From Bacteroidales bacterium (GTDB taxonomy: Bacteria; Bacteroidota; Bacteroidia; Bacteroidales; Marinilabiliaceae): DNA of 32,112 nt. The DNA lies in contig DUOK01000292.1 of NCBI GenBank assembly GCA_012838865.1, positions 1 through 32,112 of the forward strand. The letters are read 5' to 3'. The notes under the pieces were generated by a model that saw nothing but the letters and a program-made list of their open reading frames with translations, had not been told where the DNA came from and did no database searches. The position numbers and the translations under genes are program-made. Positions 7,819 through 16,496 of this stretch are shown one piece after another. Positions within the stretch are counted from its first letter, which is position 1. Each line of letters begins with the position of its first letter.

Positions 7819-8568
7819 GTGTTCAGACATTTACTAATAGCATTAAAACTTCTTCCCCCTGAGGGGAAGGAGTTTTTTTGTTTGATTGAAAAAATCACGG
7901 GGCTGCGGCCACGTGACACCCAACTGTATCAGCAGGCTTTGTGCCACAAGTCGCTGATGCGAAAAACCGAAGCGGGACATCCACTCAACAACGAACGTCT
8001 CGAATACCTTGGTGATGCCATCCTTGGGGCCGTTGTTGCGGATGAACTCTACAAACGCTTTCCCGAAAAGGATGAAGGCGCACTCACCAAGATGCGGGCA
8101 CGCATTGTGAACCGCAGCCACCTCAACCGCCTGGCCATGGAAATGGGACTGGGCGAACTCATCCAAACCCAGCCCTTAAGCGATATTGCCCAAACCCACA
8201 TACCGGGAGACGGCCTGGAAGCACTTATCGGAGCCATTTACCTCGATCACGGCTACCGAAAAGCCCGCCAGTTTATTCTTAAACGTGTATTTTTACCCGA
8301 TCCGCAACTCGAACAAGTATTTAAAAAAGACTCCAATTTCAAATCGCTACTGATCGAATGGGGGCAAAAGCGACGTTGCGACATCCACTTTGTAACTGAA
8401 GAGTATCCCGACTTCGACTGTTGTGAGCCCATTTTTATTGCGCAGGCCTATGTCAATAAGCAAGCCATGGGCGAAGGTAAAGGCAGCACAAAAAAAGAGG
8501 CCCAACAAAAAGCCGCCTGCGAAGCACTCGAACGCGTCAGCCATGAAGCCGGGAAAGTTTTAAGTTGA
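7819..8568 (+). CDS. rnc: Ribonuclease III
   Basis: The 249-residue double-strand-specific endonuclease acts in rRNA processing and mRNA turnover. The catalytic signature NNERLEYLGDAILG supplies E59, E62 and D66. A second acidic pair, D131 and E134, lies in DGLEALIGAIYLD. A double-stranded RNA-binding domain spans about residues 175-245, ending in GKGSTKKEAQQKAACEAL. Two starts are possible. GTG at 7819 gives an N-terminal extension like that of Bacteroidota RNase III proteins. TTG at 7882 has a good AAGGAG (7867-7872) nine bases upstream and still leaves an intact catalytic domain. I prefer the GTG for family length. A 14-bp hairpin with a T-run covers codons 9-20 of the longer form. fabF-rnc-(acpP) clustering is common in bacteria. 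Confidence 0.95.
   Translation: MFRHLLIALKLLPPEGKEFFCLIEKITGLRPRDTQLYQQALCHKSLMRKTEAGHPLNNERLEYLGDAILGAVVADELYKRFPEKDEGALTKMRARIVNRSHLNRLAMEMGLGELIQTQPLSDIAQTHIPGDGLEALIGAIYLDHGYRKARQFILKRVFLPDPQLEQVFKKDSNFKSLLIEWGQKRRCDIHFVTEEYPDFDCCEPIFIAQAYVNKQAMGEGKGSTKKEAQQKAACEALERVSHEAGKVLS
7845..7879 (+). terminator. Terminator-like hairpin inside the 5' end of rnc
   Basis: The left arm at 7845-7858 pairs along 14 positions (one T-G wobble) with the right arm at 7863-7876 around the 4-nt loop CTGA. The G+C-rich upper part is CTTCCCC/GGGGAAG. Seven Ts at 7873-7879 complete an intrinsic-terminator shape for the acpP-fabF transcript. The right arm also contains AAGGAG, which would be hidden when the hairpin forms. 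It may act as an attenuator, or as a structure controlling rnc translation or RNase III self-cleavage (inference). Confidence 0.6.
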
Positions 8569-8742
8569 GCCCTATTCTGCCCTCTCGCTGCTTGGTTTTA
8601 CGAAGAAAGATCCCTATTTTAACCGGGATAAAAAAAACAATCATTATATGCTCCACATCAGAAATGCTACAGAAAGCACTGATTTACAGAGAAATGTAGT
8701 TAATTAATGTTAAACAAATAAGGGGTTAACACTTAAGCAGTT

Positions 8743-8750
8743 ATTTTTGT
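8743..8750 (+). promoter_or_regulatory. Exact -7 element just ahead of the sensor kinase gene
   Basis: TATTTTTG is an exact match to TAnnTTTG, but it ends only four bases before the ATG at 8755. If used, the transcript would be leaderless or would start at the initiation codon. No TTG lies at the right distance upstream, so this may be chance in an AT-rich gap. Confidence 0.3.
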
Positions 8751-8754
8751 AGGT

Positions 8755-10347
8755 ATGAGCAGAAGGTTTATTCAACTCCTGATAGTGGTGGTCACCATTA
8801 CCCTTATTGGCTTGATTTATATTCAAATGCTGTGGATCAGAAATGCCACAAGCATTAAGGAAGATCATTTCGACCAATTGGTACGGCAGGCCCTTGATCA
8901 GGTCGTACATCGCCTGGAACTGAATGAAACTTCCTACTTTGGTGCCCAGCTCGACCTGGACCCCGCTCTGAGTCTCCCGCCCCAGCTGCGCAATGAAAAC
9001 CGTTACTTTTCGGGTAAAAATCAGTTCAGGGAGGACAAAAACAGAATGAAATACGACATTTCCCTGGATTTTTCGCTCACCGGAACCCACTTAAGCACAC
9101 GTTTCTACCAGAGCGACTCCCTGGTTTACAGTCACCAGGAGTGGACGCCTATGGAGTACAATCCACAAAGCAAAGCAGATCCTCTATCGTACGCCCTCAA
9201 CAATTTTCAGTCGCAACTGCGCTCAAAAATTGCCGAACAGGAAGCCCGCCTGATGAAAGGATTTTTCAGCGACCGCCCCATTCAGGAAAGGGTTACCCAC
9301 GAAATGATGGACGTTACGCTGATGCAGGCCTTCTTTGAAAGAGGTATTTCACTTCCCTTCGAATTTGGCATCTACAATTCCCGTGGAGAGTTGGTCAATG
9401 CCACCAGCAAATTTGATCGGGAAGAATCTTCTGTCAGTTATCAGAAACATTTATTCCCCAACGACGTACACCCCAAACCGAACTACCTCTTGGTTTACTT
9501 TCCCAAAAGACCCAATTTTATCATGGATTCGATGGGAATGGTATTGCCAACAGTGATTTTCACCCTGGTCATGATTTTCATGTCCATATTGACCATGGTC
9601 ATTATTGTACGCCAGAAACGTCTGGACGAAATCAAAAATGATTTCATCAACAATATGACGCACGAGTTTAAAACGCCAATTTCCTCTATTTCGCTGGCCT
9701 CTCAAATGCTGAAAGACGGAAGCATCAGTAAAACACCAACTGTCCTGCAGCACATTTCCGGGGTAATTCAGGATGAAAGCAAACGCCTGGGCTTTTTGGT
9801 TGAAAAAGTCCTGCAAATGGCTATCTTTGACAAAGGTACGTCTCCCATGAAGTTCAAACGTACCGATCTTAACGAACTCGTACAAAACGCGGTAAACACT
9901 TTTCGCCTGAAAGTGGAGAATGAAGGCGGAAGACTGAATGAAAAAATTGAAGCAAAAAGCCCTTTTGCCGAGGTTGATGAGGTGCATTTTACAAATGTTA
10001 TTTTTAACTTGCTGGACAATGCGCTCAAATACAGAAGGGGAAAACCCAACATACAGGTAAAGACCTGGAACCGGCCCACCGGGTTGGTCATTAATATTGA
10101 AGACAATGGTCTGGGAATTTCAAAGGAAAACCTGGATCGCATCTTTGAAAAATTCTATCGCGTTCCTACCGGGAACGTACATAACGTTAAGGGTTTTGGT
10201 CTGGGTCTGGCCTATGTTAAGAAAATCGTAGAAGATCACGGAGCCGAAATAAAAGTAGAGAGTGAATTAAATGTAGGAACAAAATTCGAAATATTTATAC
10301 CCCTTAAAAGCAATAAGGAATGGAAAAAGAATATAAAATTCTCCTGA
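8755..10347 (+). CDS. rprX: Sensor histidine kinase, RprX-like
   Basis: The 530-residue inner-membrane kinase has a first membrane segment at about residues 6-26 and a second at about 263-285. They enclose a periplasmic sensor region of about 235 residues with no recognised domain. The cytoplasmic part has a HisKA dimerisation box with phospho-acceptor H303 (NNMTHEFKTPISS). The HATPase_c domain follows, with its N box (NLLDNALKY), G1 box (EDNGLGI), F box (FEKFYRV) and G2 box (GFGLGLAYVKKIV). The gene overlaps the response regulator gene by 28 bp, so the two form a translationally coupled pair. The layout and partner resemble RprX-RprY of Bacteroides, implicated in envelope and stress responses. 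The orthology is an inference from overall form, and the signal sensed cannot be read here. Confidence 0.85.
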   Translation: MSRRFIQLLIVVVTITLIGLIYIQMLWIRNATSIKEDHFDQLVRQALDQVVHRLELNETSYFGAQLDLDPALSLPPQLRNENRYFSGKNQFREDKNRMKYDISLDFSLTGTHLSTRFYQSDSLVYSHQEWTPMEYNPQSKADPLSYALNNFQSQLRSKIAEQEARLMKGFFSDRPIQERVTHEMMDVTLMQAFFERGISLPFEFGIYNSRGELVNATSKFDREESSVSYQKHLFPNDVHPKPNYLLVYFPKRPNFIMDSMGMVLPTVIFTLVMIFMSILTMVIIVRQKRLDEIKNDFINNMTHEFKTPISSISLASQMLKDGSISKTPTVLQHISGVIQDESKRLGFLVEKVLQMAIFDKGTSPMKFKRTDLNELVQNAVNTFRLKVENEGGRLNEKIEAKSPFAEVDEVHFTNVIFNLLDNALKYRRGKPNIQVKTWNRPTGLVINIEDNGLGISKENLDRIFEKFYRVPTGNVHNVKGFGLGLAYVKKIVEDHGAEIKVESELNVGTKFEIFIPLKSNKEWKKNIKFS

Positions 10348-11003
10348 CCGAAGACGATGAAAACCTGGGCATGTTGCTTCGGGAATATTTGGTAGCTAAA
10401 GGTTACGAAACAGATCTTCTGCCCGACGGTGAGGCGGGCTACGACGCCTTCATGAGCAAGAAATACGACGTCTGCATTTTTGACGTCATGATGCCTAAAA
10501 AGGACGGCTTTACGCTGGCAAAGGAAATACGCATGGTCAACACCGAGGTGCCCATTATTTTTCTCACCGCAAAGTCCATGAAGGAAGACATCTTCCAGGG
10601 TTTTAAAATTGGTGCTGACGATTACCTGACCAAGCCCTTCAGTATGGAAGAGCTTTTGTTCCGTATCGAAGCCATTTTGCGCCGTACCAAGGGTACACTT
10701 GGAGGACAGGATGTATTTCAGATTGGCAAGTACAAATTCGACACCCAGAAGCAGCAATTGATCGATGGGGAGAAAGTGGTAAAACTGACCACCAAGGAGT
10801 CTGAGCTCCTCAAATTGCTCTGCAACAACGCCAACAAAGTATTGGAGCGTAATTTTGCCCTGAAAACCATTTGGGTGGACGACAACTACTTCAATGCCCG
10901 AAGCATGGACGTTTACATTACCAAACTGCGTAAACACCTCAAAGACGAGCCCGCAGTAGAAATTCTGAACGTACACGGTAAAGGCTACAAGCTGGTTATG
11001 TAA
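10320..11003 (+). CDS. rprY: OmpR-type response regulator, RprY-like
   Basis: The 227-residue DNA-binding regulator is the partner of the upstream kinase. The receiver domain (residues 6-120) shows the acidic pocket at E11-D13, phospho-acceptor D55 in CIFDVMMPKKDGF, T83 in FLTAKS and K105 in TKPFS. The OmpR/PhoB winged-helix domain covers about 130-227, ending in VHGKGYKLVM. The segment GADDYLTKPFSMEELLFRIEAILRR is close to my memory of RprY from Bacteroides/Porphyromonas; that symbol remains an assignment from recall, not a search. The start ATG lies inside the kinase gene (28-bp overlap). A strong bidirectional terminator follows 33 bp after the stop, so this is the last gene of the unit. 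Confidence 0.87.
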   Translation: MEKEYKILLTEDDENLGMLLREYLVAKGYETDLLPDGEAGYDAFMSKKYDVCIFDVMMPKKDGFTLAKEIRMVNTEVPIIFLTAKSMKEDIFQGFKIGADDYLTKPFSMEELLFRIEAILRRTKGTLGGQDVFQIGKYKFDTQKQQLIDGEKVVKLTTKESELLKLLCNNANKVLERNFALKTIWVDDNYFNARSMDVYITKLRKHLKDEPAVEILNVHGKGYKLVM

Positions 11004-11036
11004 GCCCGGGCGCTAAGGTCCAATACATAATAACAT

Positions 11037-11072
11037 AAAAAAAGAGAGGCCTGCCAGGCACTCTCTTTTTTT
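11037..11072. terminator. Bidirectional terminator between rprY and the outer-membrane protein gene
   Basis: AAAAAAAGAGAG (11037-11048) pairs with CTCTCTTTTTTT (11061-11072). A smaller GCCT/AGGC stem sits inside, with one bulged A. A-runs and T-runs on both sides make it work in both directions, for the two convergent transcripts. Confidence 0.88.
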
Positions 11073-11120
11073 ATATCACGAAGTCCTATCCGAATCCGAA
11101 CAACAGGCCCCTCTTCTGCT

Positions 11121-11723
11121 TCAGTTCTTTTCCCGGGCCGACCAGCTGAAAATCAAGCCAAACTCCATCCAGGTGGTCCACAAATTATCAACACGGGTAC
11201 TGTTGGAGTGTAAATTATTGGCGTAGCGGCCCTCCAGAGCCAAATCCCAGGTGCCAATGGGAACAACAAATTCGAGGCCTCCGGCGATGCCAAACAAGGC
11301 CGAACGCTCATTGACCACCGGAGTGTCACTTTCACTTACAAACTGCACATAGGAACCCAGATTAAAGACCACCGCGGTCTGTCTGATCGGGACGCGTACT
11401 TTGGTCATAAAAGGCACCTGAAAATAACTGTAAGCCAAACTTCCATATTCTTCGTCACTCCGCGCCAGGCGACTGTAATTTACTTCTGCCATCAGGCCCA
11501 GGTGTTTTTCTCCGAAAAAAACAAAACGTCCGCCGAAATAGGGTCCGCTAAAATCTTCACCGGCATTACGATCTACAACATAGGACGAGGCCAGCGCATA
11601 ACCGCCTCGGGCACCCCACTCAGAATAAGATTCAAAATTATTCTGTGCCAACAAGGTGCCGGAAACCAAAAGACCAAAAACAAAAAGCAAGGGGCGTTGT
11701 AGTCCCCCGGTATAAGCACGCAT
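11121..11723 (-). CDS. Small outer-membrane beta-barrel protein
   Basis: The predicted precursor has 200 residues. A signal peptide (about residues 1-27, core PLLFVFGLLVSGTLLAQ) leads into alternating hydrophobic/polar strands rich in Gly, Tyr and Phe (for example GPYFGGRFVFFGEKHLGLMAEVNY and WDLALEGRYANNL). The C-terminus ends in strands with W and F, consistent with an 8- to 10-stranded barrel of the OMP_b-brl (PorT/OmpW-like) class. The open frame extends upstream to 11792, but that start would overlap lepA by 50 bp. The ATG at 11723 directly precedes the signal peptide and leaves a 19-bp gap after lepA, so I chose it. It probably rides on the lepA transcript and ends at the terminator at 11037-11072. 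The function is unknown. Confidence 0.8.
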   Translation of the reverse strand: MRAYTGGLQRPLLFVFGLLVSGTLLAQNNFESYSEWGARGGYALASSYVVDRNAGEDFSGPYFGGRFVFFGEKHLGLMAEVNYSRLARSDEEYGSLAYSYFQVPFMTKVRVPIRQTAVVFNLGSYVQFVSESDTPVVNERSALFGIAGGLEFVVPIGTWDLALEGRYANNLHSNSTRVDNLWTTWMEFGLIFSWSAREKN

Positions 11724-11742
11724 AAGCCACGATTTAGATCTG

Positions 11743-13536
11743 TTAATCCAGTTTAAGCACAGCCAGAAAGGCCTTCTGAGGCACTTCCACATTACCCACC
11801 TGCTTCATCCGTTTCTTACCCTTCTTCTGCTTCTCCAGCAATTTACGTTTACGACTGATATCGCCACCGTAACACTTCGCAGTAACATCCTTCCGCAGCG
11901 CTTTTACAGTCTCCCGGGCAATAATTTTAGCGCCAATGGCGGCCTGAATCGCGACGTCAAATTGCTGACGCGGAATCAGCTCTTTCAGCTTCTCACACAT
12001 GCGTTTGCCCATCCCATAGGCATTATCGACATGCGTTAGCGTGCTCAGTGCATCTACATTTTCACCATTCAACAAGACATCCAGTTTTACCAACTTAGAG
12101 CTACGAAAGCCCGTCGTTTGGTAGTCGAAGGAAGCATAGCCCTTTGAAATGCTCTTCAACTTATCGTAGAAATCAAACACAATTTCGGCCAGCGGCATAT
12201 TAAAAACCAATTCCACCCTGTCGGTGGTCAAATAATGCTGTTTCACCAACTCACCGCGCTTACCGAGACAAAGCGCCATAAGATTACCTATGTAATCCGA
12301 ATGGGTGATGATTTGGGCCGAAATATAAGGTTCTTCCACATAGTCGATCAAACCAGGCTCGGGCAAACCAGAGGGGTTGTGCACTTCCACCACTTCACCT
12401 TTGTTCGTATAAGCCAAATAAGGGACGTTGGGCACCGTAGTAATTACATCCATATTGAACTCCCGGTCGAGTCGCTCCTGCACAATTTCCATGTGCAGCA
12501 GGCCCAGAAAACCGCAACGGAAACCAAAACCCAGGGCTGCAGAAGATTCCGGGATGAAGGTCAGGGAAGCATCGTTCAACTGCAGTTTTTCCATGGCAGC
12601 CCTCAAATCCTCGTAATCTTCCGTATCGATGGGGTAAACCCCTGCAAAAACCATGGGTTTAACTTCCTCAAAACCGGAAATAGCCTTGGCACAGGGTCGT
12701 TTCACATGGGTAACCGTGTCGCCCACCTTCACCTCTTTGCTCGTTTTGATGCCTGAAATGATGTAGCCCACATCTCCTGTTTTCAAAACGTCCCGTGGCA
12801 CCAGGCCCAATCCGAGCACACCCACCTCATCGGCATAGTACTCCTTCTCGGTATTAAAAAACTTCACGTAATCGCCCTTACGGATCTCCCCGTTCACGAT
12901 CTTAAAATAAGCTATGATGCCCCGGAAGGAATTGAAAACCGAATCAAATATAAGTCCCTGAAGGGGCGCCTCCGGATCGCCTACCGGAGGAGGCACCAGC
13001 TCTATAATGGCCTGCAAAATTTCCTCAATACCCATCCCGGTTTTACCGCTGGCATGAAGAATCTCACTGCGTTTGCATCCGATCAAATCGATGATTTGAT
13101 CTTCCACTTCTTCGGGCATGGCATTGGGCATGTCCATTTTATTCAGCACCGGAATTATGGTCAAATCATGATCCACCGCCTGATAAAGATTGCTGATGGT
13201 CTGCGCCTGAATCCCCTGCGTAGCATCCACAATCAGCAAAGCTCCTTCACAGGCTGCAATCGAACGCGACACCTCATAGGCGAAATCCACGTGCCCGGGC
13301 GTATCAATGAGGTTCAGGGTATAATCCACGCCCTCATAATCGTACCGCATTTGTATGGCCTTACTCTTTATGGTAATTCCTCGCTCCCGCTCCAAATCCA
13401 TACTGTCGAGCGTCTGCGACTGTAGTTCCTTATCGGTAACAGTCTTGGTATATTCCAGCAGACGATCGGCCAGGGTACTCTTCCCGTGATCAATGTGCGC
13501 TATGATGCAAAAATTCCGGATATTCTTCATCGGCAT
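11743..13536 (-). CDS. lepA: Elongation factor 4 (LepA)
   Basis: The 597-residue translational GTPase acts on stalled or mis-translocated ribosomes. The G motifs are in order: AHIDHGKST at residues 13-21 (G1), the effector RGIT (G2), DTPGH (G3) and NKMD (G4). EF-G-like domains II, III and V follow. The LepA-specific C-terminal domain ends in [25 protein letters not shown], the family's signature stretch, which separates it from EF-G. Start: [10 protein letters not shown] at 13536, or the second Met at 13530, which matches the usual MKNIRNF N-terminus. A promoter-like element lies 45-75 bp upstream, between this gene and the groL terminator, so it seems to have its own transcript. Confidence 0.97.
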   Translation of the reverse strand: MPMKNIRNFCIIAHIDHGKSTLADRLLEYTKTVTDKELQSQTLDSMDLERERGITIKSKAIQMRYDYEGVDYTLNLIDTPGHVDFAYEVSRSIAACEGALLIVDATQGIQAQTISNLYQAVDHDLTIIPVLNKMDMPNAMPEEVEDQIIDLIGCKRSEILHASGKTGMGIEEILQAIIELVPPPVGDPEAPLQGLIFDSVFNSFRGIIAYFKIVNGEIRKGDYVKFFNTEKEYYADEVGVLGLGLVPRDVLKTGDVGYIISGIKTSKEVKVGDTVTHVKRPCAKAISGFEEVKPMVFAGVYPIDTEDYEDLRAAMEKLQLNDASLTFIPESSAALGFGFRCGFLGLLHMEIVQERLDREFNMDVITTVPNVPYLAYTNKGEVVEVHNPSGLPEPGLIDYVEEPYISAQIITHSDYIGNLMALCLGKRGELVKQHYLTTDRVELVFNMPLAEIVFDFYDKLKSISKGYASFDYQTTGFRSSKLVKLDVLLNGENVDALSTLTHVDNAYGMGKRMCEKLKELIPRQQFDVAIQAAIGAKIIARETVKALRKDVTAKCYGGDISRKRKLLEKQKKGKKRMKQVGNVEVPQKAFLAVLKLD

Positions 13537-13580
13537 TATCGGTTTCGTTACTTACAGAACATTGGCCCCTTGCGGGTTTG

Positions 13581-13610
13581 CAAAGATATTGAATTAGAAG
13601 GAAATTAAAA
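13581..13610 (-). promoter_or_regulatory. Candidate promoter for lepA
   Basis: On the minus strand TATCTTTG followed by C (13581-13588) matches TAnnTTTG exactly. A TTT, in place of TTG, lies 19 bases upstream (13608-13610). The -33 part overlaps the end of the groL terminator. The leader would be about 40 nt. Confidence 0.5.
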
Positions 13611-13638
13611 AGGGCCGGCAACCTTGCCGACCCTTTTT
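13607..13638 (-). terminator. Intrinsic terminator after groES-groL
   Basis: Arms AAAAAGGG (13607-13614) and CCCTTTTT (13631-13638) pair. The inner GC-rich CGGCAA/TTGCCG pairs around a tight loop, with one wobble on the minus-strand transcript. It lies 24 bp past the groL stop codon, with a T-run in the minus direction. Confidence 0.85.
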
Positions 13639-13662
13639 ACTGAGATTATTATAAGATGACTC

Positions 13663-15306
<1,644 letters not shown>

Positions 15307-15324
15307 TCAATTTAAGTGTTCTAA

Positions 15325-15603
15325 TTAAGCAATGTACAAAATGTCACTCTGCGAAATCAACAGATAGTCTTCCCCGTCAATGTTCAACTCGGTACCGGAA
15401 TACTTTCCGTACAACACCACATCTCCGGCCTTCACCTCCATAGCTTCGTCCTTTTTAGCGGCACCAGTCAGAACCACCTCACCTTTCAGAGGCTTCTCCT
15501 TGGCAGAATCAGGAATAATGATACCGCTGGAGGTCTTCTCTTCCGCTGCCTCAGGTTTAACCAAAACCTTACCGGCAAGAATCTTTCCTTTTAAAGTTGA
15601 CAT
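15325..15603 (-). CDS. groES: 10 kDa co-chaperonin GroES
   Basis: The 92-residue protein caps the GroEL ring. The sequence shows the N-terminal strand GKILAGKVLVKPE, the mobile loop with EEKTSSGIIIPDSAKEKP (the GroEL-binding hydrophobic tripeptide III is intact), and the C-terminal EDYLLISQSDILYI. Length is typical. It is the first gene of the groES-groL pair. The 520 bp upstream contain no gene but hold a candidate promoter and the duplicated four-hairpin repeat. Confidence 0.98.
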   Translation of the reverse strand: MSTLKGKILAGKVLVKPEAAEEKTSSGIIIPDSAKEKPLKGEVVLTGAAKKDEAMEVKAGDVVLYGKYSGTELNIDGEDYLLISQSDILYIA

Positions 15604-15661
15604 TTCTAATATTGATTTAATTGTTAAACATTATAAGCTTATCACGACTACTTCCATTTCA

Positions 15662-15692
15662 CAAAGTATGCCAAAGCCAAAACAGAGCAAAA
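15662..15692 (-). promoter_or_regulatory. Candidate promoter for groES-groL
   Basis: On the minus strand a TTTTG (15688-15692) is followed after 19 bases by TACTTTG (15662-15668). This is close to the -7 element TAnnTTTG but one base short. It would give a leader of about 50 nt. A heat-shock-specific site cannot be recognised. Confidence 0.35.
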
Positions 15693-15767
15693 CCTGCCAC
15701 CCCACCTGCCATTTTTACAGCCCACACGCCCCCTGCCAGCCAGCACCGGCCTATCTCTAACAAAAAT

Positions 15768-15872
15768 GGCGACAACGTCGCCATGCGGGTTTCAACCCGC
15801 TTTCCAGAGCCAGCGCGAAGCGCTGACCCATCCCTCTCAATAATAACCCAGGACTTCAGTCCTGGGACTATA
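15768..15872. repeat. Four-hairpin repeat unit, copy 1
   Basis: Four perfect inverted repeats in a row. A: GGCGAC/GTCGCC at 15768-15782 (loop AAC). B: GCGGGT/ACCCGC at 15785-15800 (loop TTCA). C: CAGCGC/GCGCTG at 15811-15825 (loop GAA). D: CCCAGGAC/GTCCTGGG at 15847-15866 (loop TTCA). The unit recurs 151 bp downstream with about three substitutions and no indels. Short GC-rich palindromes of this kind resemble REP/BIME elements moved by RAYT transposases, but no transposase gene is in the window, so the class is an inference. Confidence 0.85.
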
Positions 15873-15918
15873 ACACACTATGCCCCAGACCCCAGACAAA
15901 CCTCAACCCAAAAAAAAA

Positions 15919-16023
15919 GGCGACAAAGTCGCCATGCGGGTTTCAACCCGCTTTCCAGAGCCAGCGCGAAGCGCTGACCTATCCCTCCCAATAATAACCC
16001 AGGACTTCAGTCCTGGGACTATA
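15919..16023. repeat. Four-hairpin repeat unit, copy 2
   Basis: The same order as copy 1. A at 15919-15933 (loop AAA instead of AAC), B at 15936-15951, C at 15962-15976, D at 15998-16017. All stems are intact; the differences from copy 1 fall in a loop and in the linker between C and D. A 46-bp A/C-rich spacer (15873-15918) separates the copies and is not repeated. Confidence 0.85.
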
Positions 16024-16123
16024 CACTACATCCACTCGCTCCATCGAGAGCTCTCCTCTCACTCCCTCCAGGACGGCACCCCAGTCTCCCGGGCGCTCCC
16101 TGCCACTATGGCAGCAAGTGTCC

Positions 16124-16492
16124 TTACTCAGCCACCTCTTCCGAGTCGGAAGCTGCAGGTGCAGCCTCTTCCTCCACATCGGCACCAATGGAAAAACCGG
16201 GCATGGCAGACTCTGTGGGCTGCATGTTTTGCATCTGGCTGTCGATAACCGACTGGCGACCCAACTCGTGCTTAGGAATAACCATTACAGCCACAAAAGA
16301 AAGTACCAACAAGGCTCCGGCAAGCGTCCATGTTGCCTTTTCAAGAAAGTCGGTGGTTTTCCGAACACCCATCACCTGATTGGATGAGGCAAAATTAGAG
16401 GCCAAACCCCCTCCTTTTGAATTCTGTACCAAAACAATCAATATCAAAAGAATACTGGCCAAGATTACCAGAACGGAAACAAATTCGTACAT
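16124..16492 (-). CDS. secG: Preprotein translocase subunit SecG
   Basis: The 122-residue inner-membrane subunit of the SecYEG channel has two membrane helices: FVSVLVILASILLILIVLVQ near the N-terminus and WTLAGALLVLSFVAVMVI after it. Between them is the SecG cytoplasmic signature NSKGGGLASNF. The acidic Glu/Ala-rich tail (EEEAAPAASDSEEVAE) is a common variable end in Bacteroidota. The open frame extends to 16549, but the ATG at 16492 gives the family N-terminus MYEFVSVL and sits 4 bp after the upstream gene's stop codon. It is the last gene of a four-gene minus-strand run with the sigma-54 activator, lptE and a TPR-tail protein. Confidence 0.93.
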   Translation of the reverse strand: MYEFVSVLVILASILLILIVLVQNSKGGGLASNFASSNQVMGVRKTTDFLEKATWTLAGALLVLSFVAVMVIPKHELGRQSVIDSQMQNMQPTESAMPGFSIGADVEEEAAPAASDSEEVAE

Positions 16493-16496
16493 ATCT

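Larger units (their letters stand above)
15604..16123. other. Non-coding gap between secG and groES
   Basis: These 520 bp hold no credible gene. The short open frames across the region run through the repeats and lack coding character. It contains a possible groES promoter (15662-15692), two copies of a four-hairpin repeat (15768-15872 and 15919-16023), and a small 6-bp hairpin at 16100-16114 (CTGCCA/TGGCAG) just past secG, without a T-run. Confidence 0.85.

Noticed and set aside
8611-8640. Hairpin ATCCC/GGGAT after rnc as a terminator
   Set aside because: The stem has only 5 bp, the loop is 10 nt, and the run that follows is of As on the plus strand, so it would not stop rnc transcripts.
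8655-8855. Short near-repeat ATCAGAAATGCYACA upstream of and within the sensor kinase gene
   Set aside because: About 15 bp, one copy coding and one not, with no palindrome or third copy, so chance is the simplest explanation.
11724-11792. Longer start for the outer-membrane protein gene
   Set aside because: It would overlap lepA by 50 bp and place charged and Trp-rich residues before the signal peptide. The ATG at 11723 gives a normal signal sequence.
15604-15720. CIRCE operator upstream of groES
   Set aside because: The expected inverted repeat (TTAGCACTC and its complement 9 bp apart) is not present.
15768-16023. CRISPR array
   Set aside because: There are only two copies, the unit is 105 bp with four internal palindromes, there is a single 46-bp spacer, and no cas genes are present.
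15621-16248. Short plus-strand open frames across the secG-groES gap
   Set aside because: They run through the hairpin repeats and into secG antisense. The translated text is just the repeats, with no start signal or family match.
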